In this document: positions 7,901-16,032 of the stretch, piece by piece
Numbering within the stretch: the first letter of the stretch is position 1
How the letters are laid out: the number at the start of each line of letters is the position of its first letter
Assembly (NCBI RefSeq): GCF_041378895.1
Contig: NZ_CP144212.1
Coordinates: 3,504,928-3,568,927 of the forward strand
From: Dechloromonas sp. ZY10
Lineage (GTDB): Bacteria > Pseudomonadota > Gammaproteobacteria > Burkholderiales > Rhodocyclaceae
Length of the DNA stretch: 64,000 nucleotides
Direction of reading: 5' to 3'
Translations under genes and position numbers: made by a program
The notes under the pieces: generated by a model
Told to the model about the DNA's origin: nothing
The model's input: the letters and a program-made list of their open reading frames with translations, nothing else
Database searches by the model: none

Positions 7901-8680
7901 TTGCCAATCAATAATCTTCTGAGCAGTTGCCCAAAATCTTCGGCACTCATCCTTGTAGCCATATTCCTTGGCTAAAGATTTCAAGCGTTTCACTAATACT
8001 GCTCGATCAACATTGTCATAAAACTTGGAGAGATCGAGATTAATGACAAAAACGTGGTCGGTATCGCTAACCGAATTAGCCACGTTTCGCCCAATATCAA
8101 TGGGGCGCCGCAAAAAGTTTTGATAATCGGTAAAAAACTTTCGATAGGTTTCCCCATTTCCCCATCGGAACCATGCCCCCTGGTCGTTCCAGTCGCAAAG
8201 CAAGCGATTTCCGTAACTGAATACGCGGTTCTTATTCCGCGAAGTGACTGCCTTACTACAATCACCTTGTGCGGTCTCGACTGCATCAGCCAAGCAAAGC
8301 ATCAGAGCAGATGCCCAAGTTTGGTCTCTGATTGTCAAATGGGCTAATGGTCGAAGCGGTGGCTTGATCTTCCGATCTTCCGCAGGTTGCAGAGGGGCCC
8401 AGCCCTCATCTGGTTTTATGTCCCATGTATCAGATTTCGCTGCTGGCACCAACTCCAGTGGGACCAATTCGAGATTTTCATTTTCTAGTGCATCGGCCCA
8501 CGCTTTAGAGTTGCGCTCCAGCCCTAGCGCGGACACATCTAAAGCCAAAGTGTCAGCGTACCAATTATGAGTACGCATATAGCCATGTGTTTTCTTCCAA
8601 GCTTGGGCAATCACAACTTGATCGGCCAGATACTCGATCTGAGGTTTAAGCTTTCGATAGTGTTCTGAAATGAGTTTCAT
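4979..8680 (-). CDS. drt1a: Reverse transcriptase-nitrilase fusion, DRT type 1 (UG1) anti-phage protein
   Basis: A 1233-residue fusion. The N-terminal third is a reverse transcriptase: motif A DLSKFYDNVD near residue 215, motif B GLPQGLVASGFF near 277, and motif C YCRYVDD near 321, so both catalytic Asp regions are intact. A long, mainly helical middle follows (about 400-960) that I cannot assign. The last 270 residues form a carbon-nitrogen hydrolase fold: Glu in IVFPEVAV near 1023, a Lys in the DQGKANMTKGEK stretch, and the nucleophile Cys in GGAICYDATD near 1121. RT plus C-terminal nitrilase at about 1.2 kaa is the known architecture of defence-associated RT type 1. The nitrilase substrate is not known. 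The gene heads a minus-strand block with the small, 525-aa and NYN genes. Confidence 0.9.
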   Translation of the reverse strand: MKLISEHYRKLKPQIEYLADQVVIAQAWKKTHGYMRTHNWYADTLALDVSALGLERNSKAWADALENENLELVPLELVPAAKSDTWDIKPDEGWAPLQPAEDRKIKPPLRPLAHLTIRDQTWASALMLCLADAVETAQGDCSKAVTSRNKNRVFSYGNRLLCDWNDQGAWFRWGNGETYRKFFTDYQNFLRRPIDIGRNVANSVSDTDHVFVINLDLSKFYDNVDRAVLVKRLKSLAKEYGYKDECRRFWATAQKIIDWQWHDEAKETANKLGMQLGQGLPQGLVASGFFANAYMVEFDRAIGKHIGESLPKMRGVVLHDYCRYVDDLRLVVSFDNYDRDTLALGINNWISHQLKAYAGNSIELNGKKTKVTALSDLDNRGSLSGRIALLQEDLSGPADRDVLENASAVLEGLLSSQSDDLDESFDKLNDQDKPLFRLVRFDHDVRLDTLKRFAANRLESITRSKRKLTGGGIQDAEAANLEDNESELLAKKLIRAWMQDPSLGLVLRKAIEIFPSPAIVEPVLNAVYRRSAVGGFKDDLQTAAMMDYLLADIFRCCVDFNGFFQRIDYPLSAAPEEALDVAASLAQKIISVPEIPRFLERQALLLLATLQKPVVISDSEIEKTIQHSLHAILAGRLPEYQRQRSALFEVAAQITGKPNIFASYLLQTIERQNDDVKYGVLEEIAKRGGEFWLSVWKRLSKAKEWQNLADRLKWASPIFAADLKSHKQKLSKIIASENNGFEHEVALVKLALALITFAENNFDLLPLSPSELDISKEKANAGWDELWLPSVEVLKCVSTAQTKTIDPRFEIPPWLDCNNSDHVVVYWIGTILRAAVVGGSDYTGNRWKSGKIIGYKGLRTGWYKRRMGMMHAAEALVGNYATVSNWMSELLMKCLQWPGFESTFLQCEDIAGIDGLATLKSVLKDREALLNSNYCSASRMPALVTTIKRPSDASRSTFRIVTVQQLLPRTKDFTVSDPKLDLPKARADARAHVARVCRLTYKTLSAKLEADKDKSGTGADLIVFPEVAVHQDDQDLLKRLADKTRSIVFAGLVFLDHKGKLVNVARWFIPDYRPSGRHWIIRDQGKANMTKGEKYLGISGHRPCQHIIELTGAEEGAIRIGGAICYDATDLNLAADLKKKTDLFVVCAHNKDVSTFDTMAAALNYHMYQHVVVVNKGEFGGSTVQAPYKEHYDRLVSHVHGADQISIHVADIDPAAFRRTHKVFKPVKTKPAG

Positions 8681-8968
8681 TTTATTGTCGTTACCCAGCG
8701 AGTAGTCCTAGCTTCGTACATGCTCTGAAAATCGTAGTGCCAGCATGAAAATACATGATCATAGCATGCAACAAAACGATCGAGACCGCGTGACATAGTG
8801 ATCTCCGACATCCGTCACTTTCTATTCATGCTTGAGCATGGCGCGCTTACTCCAACCGAATGCCATCCGCGTCCGCAACTGTGGCAGTAGGGGCCGCATT
8901 GCCTTTTCAATCGTGAAAAGAAAAGACCCAGGAGATCGCTCCCCTGGGCCCTTTTTGTGCTCGACGTT
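8681..8968. other. Intergenic region upstream of the RT gene
   Basis: 288 bp with no gene that I can support. It must contain the RT promoter. An imperfect inverted stretch around 8840-8855 (CATGCTTGAGCATG) is visible. No obvious non-coding RNA like those of DRT2 loci is recognisable by eye, though one cannot be excluded. The right end holds a hairpin terminator. Confidence 0.4.
8925..8956. terminator. Hairpin terminator, probably for the minus-strand 74-aa gene
   Basis: Stem CCCAGG / CCTGGG with a ten-base loop, followed by CCCTTTTTG on the plus strand and by a T/C-rich run on the minus strand. It lies 13 bp past the stop of the small gene at 8969, so it most likely serves that gene, but it may work in both directions. 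Confidence 0.65.
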
Positions 8969-9193
8969 TTATTCAGCCGAGCAGTAGGCAATCACCTCAT
9001 CCGCAGTCAGATCAAACCGCTCACCTGCTTCAATGGTGCCCAGAATCGCATCGAGAATCCTGAACCCGCAGAGGTTATCGACGCAGCCAACTCCTTTACG
9101 AGACTTGATCGCTACGAGCCCAACGCTCTTTGCCTTGCGACGCGCACGCTGTTCCAGGGCCTTAACTGCACGTTCTTGCTGATTCCACATCAT
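8969..9193 (-). CDS. Hypothetical 74-aa protein beside the IS element
   Basis: A basic-then-acidic small protein beginning MMWNQQERAVKALEQRARRKAK and ending TADEVIAYCSAE. The ATG at 9193 has GGAG 6 nt upstream; longer in-frame starts exist up to 9298, but those reach into the left end of the IS element, so the short form is preferred and the gene is then intact. A helical charged N-terminus and a CGFRILDAILG core are visible. Family unknown. It lies just upstream of, and in the same direction as, the RT-nitrilase gene but a terminator separates them. Confidence 0.5.
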   Translation of the reverse strand: MMWNQQERAVKALEQRARRKAKSVGLVAIKSRKGVGCVDNLCGFRILDAILGTIEAGERFDLTADEVIAYCSAE

Positions 9194-9339
9194 GGTGAAC
9201 TCCATTTCCATTAGTTTAGAAATGAAGAGCGGACTGGAAGCGTCCAGGGTATCCATCCCTGCTTCACACCGAGAAGGACTGAATCGCCCCGGCCTCATTA
9301 GATACTCCTGAGCCTTAAACTTAGGGTCAAGGAGGCCTC

Positions 9340-9618
9340 ATGAGCAGCAAGCGTTACCCGGAAGAGTTCAAGATTGCGGCGGTCAAGCAAGTGACCGATA
9401 GTGGTCATTCAGCACCCGACGTAGCACAACGTCTCGGCGTGTCACAGCCGACGCTGTACGAGTGGATCAAGAAGTACAGCCTGCCAGAACCGGAGCGGCT
9501 GGAGCAACAGAGCCAGTCGGGCGAGATTCGGCGCTTGAAAGCGGAACTGAAGCGCGTGACCGAGGAGGGCGACATTCTAAAAAAGGCCGCAGCGTACTTT
9601 GCCAAAGAGTCCCGGTAA
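9340..9618 (+). CDS. IS3-family transposase OrfA
   Basis: A 92-residue OrfA with an N-terminal helix-turn-helix (KIAAVKQVTDSGHSAPDVAQRLGVSQPTLYEWIKKY) followed by a leucine-zipper-like helix (EIRRLKAELKRVTEEGDILKKAAAYFAKE). It binds the element's ends and, after -1 slippage at the A6G heptamer near its 3' end, is extended into the OrfAB transposase. An AAGGAGG-like ribosome site lies 7 nt upstream of the ATG. Both frames are intact, so the copy may still be active. Confidence 0.9.
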   Translation: MSSKRYPEEFKIAAVKQVTDSGHSAPDVAQRLGVSQPTLYEWIKKYSLPEPERLEQQSQSGEIRRLKAELKRVTEEGDILKKAAAYFAKESR

Positions 9619-10487
9619 GGTACGCATTCATCGAATCGGAGGAGGTGCGGTACCCAGTGCGGAGACTGTGCCGCATGATGTCTGTGCATCCGAGCGGCTA
9701 TTACGCCTGGAAAGCAAATCCTGCCTCTGAACGAGACAAGGAAGATCAGCGCCTGCTCGGATTGATCAAGCAAAGCTGGTTGGAAAGCGGCGGGGTGTAT
9801 GGGTACCGCAAGATCGCCCATGATCTGCGCGATCTCGGCGAATCCTGTGGCAAGCATCGGGTCTATCGGCTGATGCGACAGGAAGGGCTGCGCGCTCAAG
9901 TTGGCTATGGCCGCCGTTCGCATCGCTATGGCAAGCCGGCTGTGGTGGCTATCAACCAACTGGAGCAGAAGTTCGACGTTGAGGCCCCCAACCAAGCGTG
10001 GGTCACGGACATTACCTACATCCGAACTCATGAGGGCTGGCTATATCTTGCAGTCGTCCTTGATCTGTTTTCACGCCAAGTGATTGGTTGGTCGATGCGC
10101 TCACGGATCGACAGCGAATTGGTTCTCAAGGCCTTACTGATGGCCGTCTGGCGCAGAAATCCATCTGGCCCGGTGATTGTGCATTCCGATCAGGGAAGCC
10201 AATACAGCAGCCATGACTGGCAGGCCTTCCTGAAGGCTCATGGGCTGGTAGCCAGTATGAGTCGTCGAGGCAACTGCTACGACAACGCGGTCGCAGAGAG
10301 CTTCTTTCAGTTGCTCAAGCGCGAGCGTATCCGTCGCAAGGTCTATCTCGACCGAGAGGAGGCTACGCGTGATGTCTTCAATTACATCGAAATGTTCTAC
10401 AACCCGAAACGTCGTCACAGCCATGCCAACGACGTTTCTCCGGTAGAGTTCGAAAAGCAATATTTCAACCGGCTACAGAGTGTCTAG
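9585..10487 (+). CDS. IS3-family transposase OrfB, made as OrfAB by -1 frameshift
   Basis: The frame follows orfA in the -1 phase and is open for about 300 residues. The rve/DDE integrase core is complete: first Asp in WVTDITYIRT, second in VIVHSDQGSQYSS, and Glu in NAVAESFFQLLKRE, with the family-typical HTH_21 segment (SGGVYGYRKIAHDLRD) before it. No good independent start is seen, as expected when it is translated by frameshifting from orfA. The start given is the slippery site, not a start codon. Confidence 0.88.
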   Translation, partial: GRSVLCQRVPVRYAFIESEEVRYPVRRLCRMMSVHPSGYYAWKANPASERDKEDQRLLGLIKQSWLESGGVYGYRKIAHDLRDLGESCGKHRVYRLMRQEGLRAQVGYGRRSHRYGKPAVVAINQLEQKFDVEAPNQAWVTDITYIRTHEGWLYLAVVLDLFSRQVIGWSMRSRIDSELVLKALLMAVWRRNPSGPVIVHSDQGSQYSSHDWQAFLKAHGLVASMSRRGNCYDNAVAESFFQLLKRERIRRKVYLDREEATRDVFNYIEMFYNPKRRHSHANDVSPVEFEKQYFNRLQSV

Positions 10488-10505
10488 TAATGCCGGGGCG
10501 ATTCA

Positions 10506-10762
10506 TCTTGACGAGCCCCAACGGTCAAGGGCAGATCAAGGTTTATGAGAACGGCGCTGCTCAACCGAATCTTGGGGCAAAAAACGTCGCAAAATATCCA
10601 ATTTCACTGCCGGACACCCCTGAGCAAAAGAGAATTGTTAAGGATCTCGATCTGTTGGCGCTTGAAACCCAGCGCCTCGACTCTCTCTATCAGCGCAAAC
10701 ATGCTGCGCTCGACGAACTGAGGCAATCCTTGCTGCATCAGGCTTTCAGCGGCAATCTGTGA
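10506..10762 (+). pseudogene. hsdS: hsdS fragment: C-terminal end of a type I restriction specificity subunit
   Basis: Directly after the IS end an open frame encodes about 85 residues that match the end of HsdS: NGAAQPNLGAKNVAKYPISLPDTPEQKRIV, the end of the second target-recognition domain, then the conserved helix ending LRQSLLHQAFSGNL. At least 300 upstream residues and both recognition domains are missing. An ATG at 10490 lies within the IS end, so any product is a chimera. Without the recognition domains and hsdM, the restriction-modification complex cannot assemble normally. Confidence 0.85.
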
Positions 10763-10774
10763 GGACACACTCGC

Positions 10775-12571
10775 ATGGCAACCCAGCGTTATTCCGTTAC
10801 CCCCCACCCGATTGAAACTCTGCTGACCTGGGTCAAGTCTGGTGAGATCGCAATTCCCGAAATTCAGCGCCCCTTCGTGTGGGAGGCAACGCGAGTTCGT
10901 AATCTGCTGGACTCCCTGTATCAGGGTTATCCAGTGGGCTATCTGATTGCCTGGCGCAATCCGACCGTGAAGCTTAAGGACGGCACAGCCTCGGCAGGTA
11001 AGCGCATCCTGATCGACGGGCAGCAGCGGGTCACGGCGTTGATGGCTTCCTTGCTCGGCGTGGAGGTGTTGACCGAAGATTACGAAACCGTGCAGATCCG
11101 CATCGCCTTTAACCCTCAGACAGAAGGGTTTGAGGTGAGCAACCCGGCTATTCGCAAGGATGTGGCTTGGTTGCCCGATGTGGCCAAGGTTTTCGACCCC
11201 AAAACTAGCGTTTTCCAGCTGGTGACCGAGTATTGCAGTGCTAATCCCGGGTGTTCGCAGGATACGGTCTTCAAGGTGATCGAGCGGCTGCGTGGGATTG
11301 TGCATAACCACGTTGGCATCATTGAGCTGGCGGAAGATCTGGATATTGAAACCGTCACGGAAATCTTCATTCGCGTGAACTCCGCCGGTGCCCAACTCTC
11401 GCAGGCAGACTTTGCCATGTCGAAGATCGCGGTAAACGAGACTTATGGCGGCAATGTGCTGCGCAAGGCCATCGATTACTTCTGCCATCTGGCGGTGGCG
11501 CCGGACTTCAAGTCCAAGATCGAGAAAGGTGACGCGGCCTTCGTCGGCTCGGAGTTCTACGGCAAGATGAAGTGGATCTGCGATGTGAATGACGACATCT
11601 ACGATCCCACCTACACCGATATGCTGCGTGTGGCCTTCACCTCGGAATTTGGGCGAGGCAAGCTGCAGGATCTGGTGGCGCTGCTCTCCGGCCGCAATTT
11701 CGAGTCGAAGCAGTTCGAAGAGGCAATTGCCGAGCAGTCCTTCGCCAAGTTGAAAGACGGCATCCACGCCTTCATCAACGAAACACACTTCAAGCGCATC
11801 ACCATGATCCTGCGCTCGGCCGGTTTCATCACCAGCGACATGATCAGCAGCCAAAACGCGGTGAACTTCGCCTACATCCTGTACCTTCGGGGGCGTAAGG
11901 AAGGCGTGCCGGCCGCAGAGCTGGAGCAACTGGTTCGACGCTGGTTCGCCATGTCGGTACTGCGAGGGCGTTACAGCGGCTCCCCCGAATCGCAGTTCGA
12001 TTTTGACATTCGCCAGATCGAAAGCCGGGGAGTAAAGGCTGTGGTGGAGACTGTGATAGCAGCCGAATTGCCAGAGAGCTTCTGGACCGGCATGCTGCCT
12101 CAGTTCATGGCCACGTCGTCAATCAAGAGCCCCTATTTCCTTTGCTACAAGGCTGCGCAGGGCAAACTTGGAGACAAGGGTTTCCTTTCAACCAACATCA
12201 CCGTGACGGATCTGCTGCTCAATCGCTCGGATATTCACCACGTCTATCCACGTCAGTACCTAAAGGGTTTGGGTTTCAGCGCCAGTACCTACAACCAAAT
12301 CGCCAACTATGTGGTGGCACAAAGCGAAATCAATATCGCTATCAGCGCCACGGCACCGGGTGTCTACTTTGCTGCCTTGGCAGAGCAGTGCAAGGGCGGT
12401 GTGCTGAAGTACGGTGGTATCAGCGACGAGCAAACCATGCGCGAGAATCTGCGCATGAATTGCATCCCTGAATCCATGCTTGACGGTGAAATCAAGGACT
12501 TTAGCGATTTCCTCGAAGAACGCCGCAAGCTCATGGCCTTGAAAGTTAAGGCTTGGTTTGAGGTGCTGTGA
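10775..12571 (+). CDS. DUF262 / GmrSD-like protein with C-terminal HNH-like motif
   Basis: A 598-residue protein. The N-terminal DUF262 domain is ParB-like, with EIQRPFVWE near residue 30 and [10 protein letters not shown] near 80. The C-terminal part has an HNH-type signature ([11 protein letters not shown] near residue 490) followed by YNQIANYVV and SEINIAIS, as in the DUF1524 half of GmrSD. Such proteins are nucleotide-dependent nucleases that restrict modified phage DNA or sit within type I restriction operons. Here it lies 12 nt after the hsdS fragment and overlaps the hsdR start by one base (TGATG). It appears intact and could act by itself. Confidence 0.8.
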   Translation: MATQRYSVTPHPIETLLTWVKSGEIAIPEIQRPFVWEATRVRNLLDSLYQGYPVGYLIAWRNPTVKLKDGTASAGKRILIDGQQRVTALMASLLGVEVLTEDYETVQIRIAFNPQTEGFEVSNPAIRKDVAWLPDVAKVFDPKTSVFQLVTEYCSANPGCSQDTVFKVIERLRGIVHNHVGIIELAEDLDIETVTEIFIRVNSAGAQLSQADFAMSKIAVNETYGGNVLRKAIDYFCHLAVAPDFKSKIEKGDAAFVGSEFYGKMKWICDVNDDIYDPTYTDMLRVAFTSEFGRGKLQDLVALLSGRNFESKQFEEAIAEQSFAKLKDGIHAFINETHFKRITMILRSAGFITSDMISSQNAVNFAYILYLRGRKEGVPAAELEQLVRRWFAMSVLRGRYSGSPESQFDFDIRQIESRGVKAVVETVIAAELPESFWTGMLPQFMATSSIKSPYFLCYKAAQGKLGDKGFLSTNITVTDLLLNRSDIHHVYPRQYLKGLGFSASTYNQIANYVVAQSEINIAISATAPGVYFAALAEQCKGGVLKYGGISDEQTMRENLRMNCIPESMLDGEIKDFSDFLEERRKLMALKVKAWFEVL

Positions 12572-14970
12572 TGAACGAAGCCGAAACCCGCGCCGAACAT
12601 ATCGACCCCGCACTGGCCGCCTCGGGCTGGGGCGTCATTGAAGGCAGCAGGATTCGGCGCGAGTATCCGATCACCCTCGGCCGGTTGGAGGGGGGCGGAA
12701 AGCGTGGCAAACCGCTGACTGCGGACTATGTGCTGGAATATCGCAACACTAAGCTCGCTGTCGTCGAGGCTAAGGCCTGGGCCAAGCCTCTGACCGAAGG
12801 CGTTGGCCAGGCTAAGGATTACGCCGGCAAGCTCGCACTCCGCTTCACTTACGCGAGCAATGGCCAGGGCATCTACGGTATCGACATGCACACCGGCCAC
12901 GAGGGCGAGCTGCCTGCCTTCCCCTCACCAGAGGCCCTATGGCAAGCCACCTTCGCTGTCGAGAATGCCTGGCGCAACCGCTTTGCCGCCGTACCCTTCG
13001 AGGATAAAGGCGGGTACTGGCAGGGGCGCTACTATCAGGATATTGCTATCGAACGGGTGCTGGCTGCGCTGGCGGACGGGCAGGACCGGATTCTCCTGAC
13101 CCTGGCTACCGGCACCGGCAAAACCTTCATCGCCTTCCAGCTAGCCTGGAAGCTATTTCAAAGCCGCTGGAATATCACTGATTGGAAATCCAACATTGAG
13201 CCAACGCGGCGCCCACGCATTCTTTTCCTGGCTGACCGCAACATCTTGGCCGATCAGGCCTACAACGCTTTTTCAGCATTTCCGGAAGATGCTTTGGTGC
13301 GCATTTCACCGGACGACATCAAAAAGAAGGGCAAGGTACCTAAGAACGGCAGCATCTTCTTCACCATCTTCCAGACTTTCATGAGCGGCCCTCCCAAGGA
13401 TGGTCACCCGTCGCCCTACTTCGGCGAATATCCGCAGGATTTTTTTGATTTCATCGTCATCGACGAATGCCACCGGGGCGGTGCGAACGATGAAAGCAAC
13501 TGGCGCGGCATCCTGGAATACTTCGCTCCCGCCGTACAGTTGGGGTTGACCGCCACACCAAAGCGCAAGGACAACGCCGATACCTACGCTTACTTTGGCG
13601 AGCCAGTATTCATCTACTCCTTGAAAGACGGTATCAACGACGGTTTTTTGACGCCTTTCCGCCTCAAGCAGATCGCCACTACGCTGGATGAGTACGTCTA
13701 TACCCCTGACGACAAACTGGTGGAAGGTGAGATCGAGGCCGGCAAACGCTATGAAGAAGCCGACTTCAATCGGATCATCGAGATCAAGGAACGGGAGAAG
13801 AAGCGGGTCGATATCTTCATGCAGTCCATCGACCAGAAGGAAAAGACGATCGTGTTCTGTGCCACGCAGGAACACGCCCTGGCGGTGCGAGATCTGATCA
13901 ATCAAGCTAAGCAAAGCAGTGATCCGAACTATTGCCAGCGCGTCACAGCGGAGGATGGAGTGCTGGGCGAGCAGTGGCTTCGCGACTTTCAGGATAACGA
14001 GAAGACAATTCCGACCATCCTGACGACCTCGCAGAAACTCTCAACCGGGGTCGATGCCCGTAACGTACGCAATATCGTGCTGATGCGACCGGTGAATTCG
14101 ATGATCGAGTTCAAGCAGATCATCGGCCGCGGCACCAGGCTCTACGACGGCAAGGACTACTTCACCATCTACGATTTTGTGAAAGCACATCACCACTTTA
14201 GTGATCCAGAGTGGGATGGTGAGCCGGTAGAGCTTGAGGCCTGCAAGAAATGTGGCAATACGCCCTGCACTTGCGAAAAGAGGCCGCCTCAACTGTGTCC
14301 TGCCTGTGGAAATCAGCCCTGCTCATGCCCGAAGGAGCCGTGCCCGAAATGTGGCAATCGGCCATGCACCTGCAAGAAGAAGGCAAAGGTAAAGCTCGCG
14401 GACGGTAAGGAACGGCAAATTCAGTTCATGACCGCGACCAGTTTCTGGCACCCGGATGGCACACCCATGTCTGCCGCACAGTTCATGGAGGCCCTATTCG
14501 GCAAGCTGCCAGAGTTTTTCAAGGATGAGGACGAACTGCGGACGATCTGGAGCGCACCAGATACGCGCCGCAAGTTGCTTGATGGGCTCGCCGAAAAGGG
14601 GTTCGGCAAAGATCAGCTAGCCGAGATGCAAAAGATCATCGAGGCCGACAAATCAGACCTATTCGATGTGCTGGCCTTTGTCGCCTATGCGGACACACCG
14701 CTAACCCGCGAGGAGCGTGCAGAACGAGCGAAGGTTGTAATCAGCCAAGAGTTTGGCGACAAGCAGCGAGCCTTCCTGACCTTTGTGCTTGCTCATTACG
14801 TCAGTGCGGGTGTGGATGAACTGGATGAAACTAAGCTCGGGCCGCTGTTGAAGCTGAAGTACAACAATGCGATCGCCGATGCGTTTGCTGACCTTGGCGC
14901 GCCTGACGTTGTGCGGAAAGCCTTTGTTGGCTTTCAACGGTATTTGTACTTCGATGCTCCCCAAAACTAG
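12571..14970 (+). CDS. hsdR: Type I restriction endonuclease subunit R (EcoEI type)
   Basis: A 799-residue HsdR. The N-terminal nuclease region has a PD-(D/E)xK-like LAVVEAKAWAK near residue 65. The SF2 motor follows, with Walker A LATGTGKTF near 177, DECH box VIDECHRGG near 298 and motif III GLTATPKR near 325. The helicase C-terminal half has IIGRGTRL. Residues about 557-605 hold repeated CxxCxxxPCxC units, a cysteine-rich zinc-ribbon-like insert. The start is the ATG overlapping the previous stop; an alternative GTG lies one codon earlier. It needs HsdM and HsdS to act, and both are missing or truncated here. Confidence 0.88.
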   Translation: MNEAETRAEHIDPALAASGWGVIEGSRIRREYPITLGRLEGGGKRGKPLTADYVLEYRNTKLAVVEAKAWAKPLTEGVGQAKDYAGKLALRFTYASNGQGIYGIDMHTGHEGELPAFPSPEALWQATFAVENAWRNRFAAVPFEDKGGYWQGRYYQDIAIERVLAALADGQDRILLTLATGTGKTFIAFQLAWKLFQSRWNITDWKSNIEPTRRPRILFLADRNILADQAYNAFSAFPEDALVRISPDDIKKKGKVPKNGSIFFTIFQTFMSGPPKDGHPSPYFGEYPQDFFDFIVIDECHRGGANDESNWRGILEYFAPAVQLGLTATPKRKDNADTYAYFGEPVFIYSLKDGINDGFLTPFRLKQIATTLDEYVYTPDDKLVEGEIEAGKRYEEADFNRIIEIKEREKKRVDIFMQSIDQKEKTIVFCATQEHALAVRDLINQAKQSSDPNYCQRVTAEDGVLGEQWLRDFQDNEKTIPTILTTSQKLSTGVDARNVRNIVLMRPVNSMIEFKQIIGRGTRLYDGKDYFTIYDFVKAHHHFSDPEWDGEPVELEACKKCGNTPCTCEKRPPQLCPACGNQPCSCPKEPCPKCGNRPCTCKKKAKVKLADGKERQIQFMTATSFWHPDGTPMSAAQFMEALFGKLPEFFKDEDELRTIWSAPDTRRKLLDGLAEKGFGKDQLAEMQKIIEADKSDLFDVLAFVAYADTPLTREERAERAKVVISQEFGDKQRAFLTFVLAHYVSAGVDELDETKLGPLLKLKYNNAIADAFADLGAPDVVRKAFVGFQRYLYFDAPQN

Positions 14971-14985
14971 GGCATAGGAGTGGAA

Positions 14986-15891
14986 ATGGCCGATACTGCT
15001 GACAAGAACTTTACCCCTTACGATTCAGACGAGTTCATTGAGCAAGAATCTTGGGAACTGCGCTCTAGTACAGGAGCGCTTGATTCAGTACGTTCAATCG
15101 TCGCCTGGTCTGACATCTGCGGGATCGGGAATGCCTTAGAAAAAAGTGCCTGGAGTCTGGAAGAGCTTTCAAAACAAGGGGTCTTTAAAGCCTTGGGGCT
15201 TGCATACAAGTATCTCGGAAATCCGTTCATCATTGGAGTTCCACCGCAGCCTTCAGAAAGGGTGCTTGTAATCAATGACGGAATCGCCCGCACCGTCGAT
15301 TTAATTGATGCGCGACTTATCCTTGTGCCCCAGTTCTTGTTCTATGTTCGTGATCTGCTCATGCATCACTTCATGCTTGAGCGGCAACTCGTGCGGATAG
15401 GGCTTGGACTACGCACCGTATTGGCTGGAGGGGAACGCTGCCAGTACTCACTTCCAAAAAAGACGGGAGAATCGTTTCTTTTTTATACCAATCAGCCATC
15501 GGAGTATGGGAAAAAGCTGATCGACCAGCAATTCGTTTACAACCCTTCAGAGTTTCAGATGAATACAGCTTTTGCGCTGGCCTATTCTCTCGAAGCAAAA
15601 GGTACTGCAGATGGTTTGATCCCGAATCGCTTATATATCGAGCAGAGATGGCTTGAAGTGATTGCAGGGCTACTTCCAGGCTTTATCAGGATCGAAAACT
15701 GTTCAATTACCTTCATGTTTAACGGGCAGCCAGGAATTACCATCAACGCTGACCGCTGTTGGGAAGTCAATGTCCGAGGGCTCATGACAAAGGTTTTCCG
15801 TGTGAAGGAGTTCACCGTCCATCGCGAGTTTGAAGGTGAAACTACTCACTTTCCAATGGCCGAACATGATCTGCCGCTTAGAGCGAACTAG
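14986..15891 (+). CDS. Hypothetical protein following hsdR (301 aa)
   Basis: A 301-residue protein beginning MADTADKNFTPYDSDEFIEQESWELRSS. No family is recognised. Helical and strand segments alternate without a membrane helix or catalytic motif that I can name. An AGGAG site lies 5 nt before the ATG, and the gene begins 15 nt after hsdR, so it belongs to the same operon. Base composition is lower in GC than the core chromosome. Being the last gene before the island's right repeat, it may be cargo unrelated to restriction. Confidence 0.6.
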   Translation: MADTADKNFTPYDSDEFIEQESWELRSSTGALDSVRSIVAWSDICGIGNALEKSAWSLEELSKQGVFKALGLAYKYLGNPFIIGVPPQPSERVLVINDGIARTVDLIDARLILVPQFLFYVRDLLMHHFMLERQLVRIGLGLRTVLAGGERCQYSLPKKTGESFLFYTNQPSEYGKKLIDQQFVYNPSEFQMNTAFALAYSLEAKGTADGLIPNRLYIEQRWLEVIAGLLPGFIRIENCSITFMFNGQPGITINADRCWEVNVRGLMTKVFRVKEFTVHREFEGETTHFPMAEHDLPLRAN

Positions 15892-15917
15892 ACTTGGTTT
15901 GATTGGGAATTACCCAG

Positions 15918-15940
15918 CTCTGACCAGATATCGACCAGAC
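15918..15940. repeat. Tandem GACCAGA motif at the right island end
   Basis: CTCTGACCAGATATCGACCA... resembles 2244-2266 at the other end (19 of 25 bases when the flanks are included), in the same orientation. It lies immediately inside the right 90-bp repeat. A pair of similar short motifs at both ends of an integrated element suggests recombinase arm-binding sites. This is inferred from position and similarity only. Confidence 0.4.
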
Positions 15941-15942
15941 AA

Positions 15943-16032
15943 CAAAAAAGCCAACCGGTCTCGGTTGGCTTTTTCTTTTGCAGATCAACGACCTGCCGGA
16001 ATTCGATGTGGAGCGGGCGATGGGAATCGAAC
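15943..16032. repeat. Right 90-bp direct repeat of the island, overlapping tRNA-Gly (attR-like)
   Basis: Matches 1992-2081. Its last 24 bp are the 3' end of the intact tRNA-Gly gene on the minus strand, and its left part carries the bidirectional terminator copy at 15946-15974. The intact tRNA remains joined to the core chromosome on the right, so the element entered at the tRNA 3' end and rebuilt it. Confidence 0.8.

Larger units (their letters stand above)
9280..10505 (+). mobile_element. IS3-family insertion sequence, complete, without target duplication
   Basis: A 1226-bp element bounded by imperfect terminal inverted repeats that start TGAATCGCCCCGG at 9280 and end CCGGGGCGATTCA at 10505. 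Inside are overlapping orfA and orfB joined by a -1 slippery run (A6G at 9579-9585). The bases flanking the ends (GGAC on the left, TCTT on the right) do not match, so the usual 3-4 bp target duplication is missing. Together with the hsdS stump starting at its right end, this points to an adjacent deletion or recombination between two copies. Confidence 0.9.

Noticed and set aside
12568..12570. GTG as the hsdR start
   Set aside because: It adds one Met only; the ATG in the TGATG overlap is the normal coupled start.
2082..16008. An integrase or excisionase inside the island
   Set aside because: I looked on both strands near each end and between genes and found only the IS3 transposase, which is not a site-specific recombinase.
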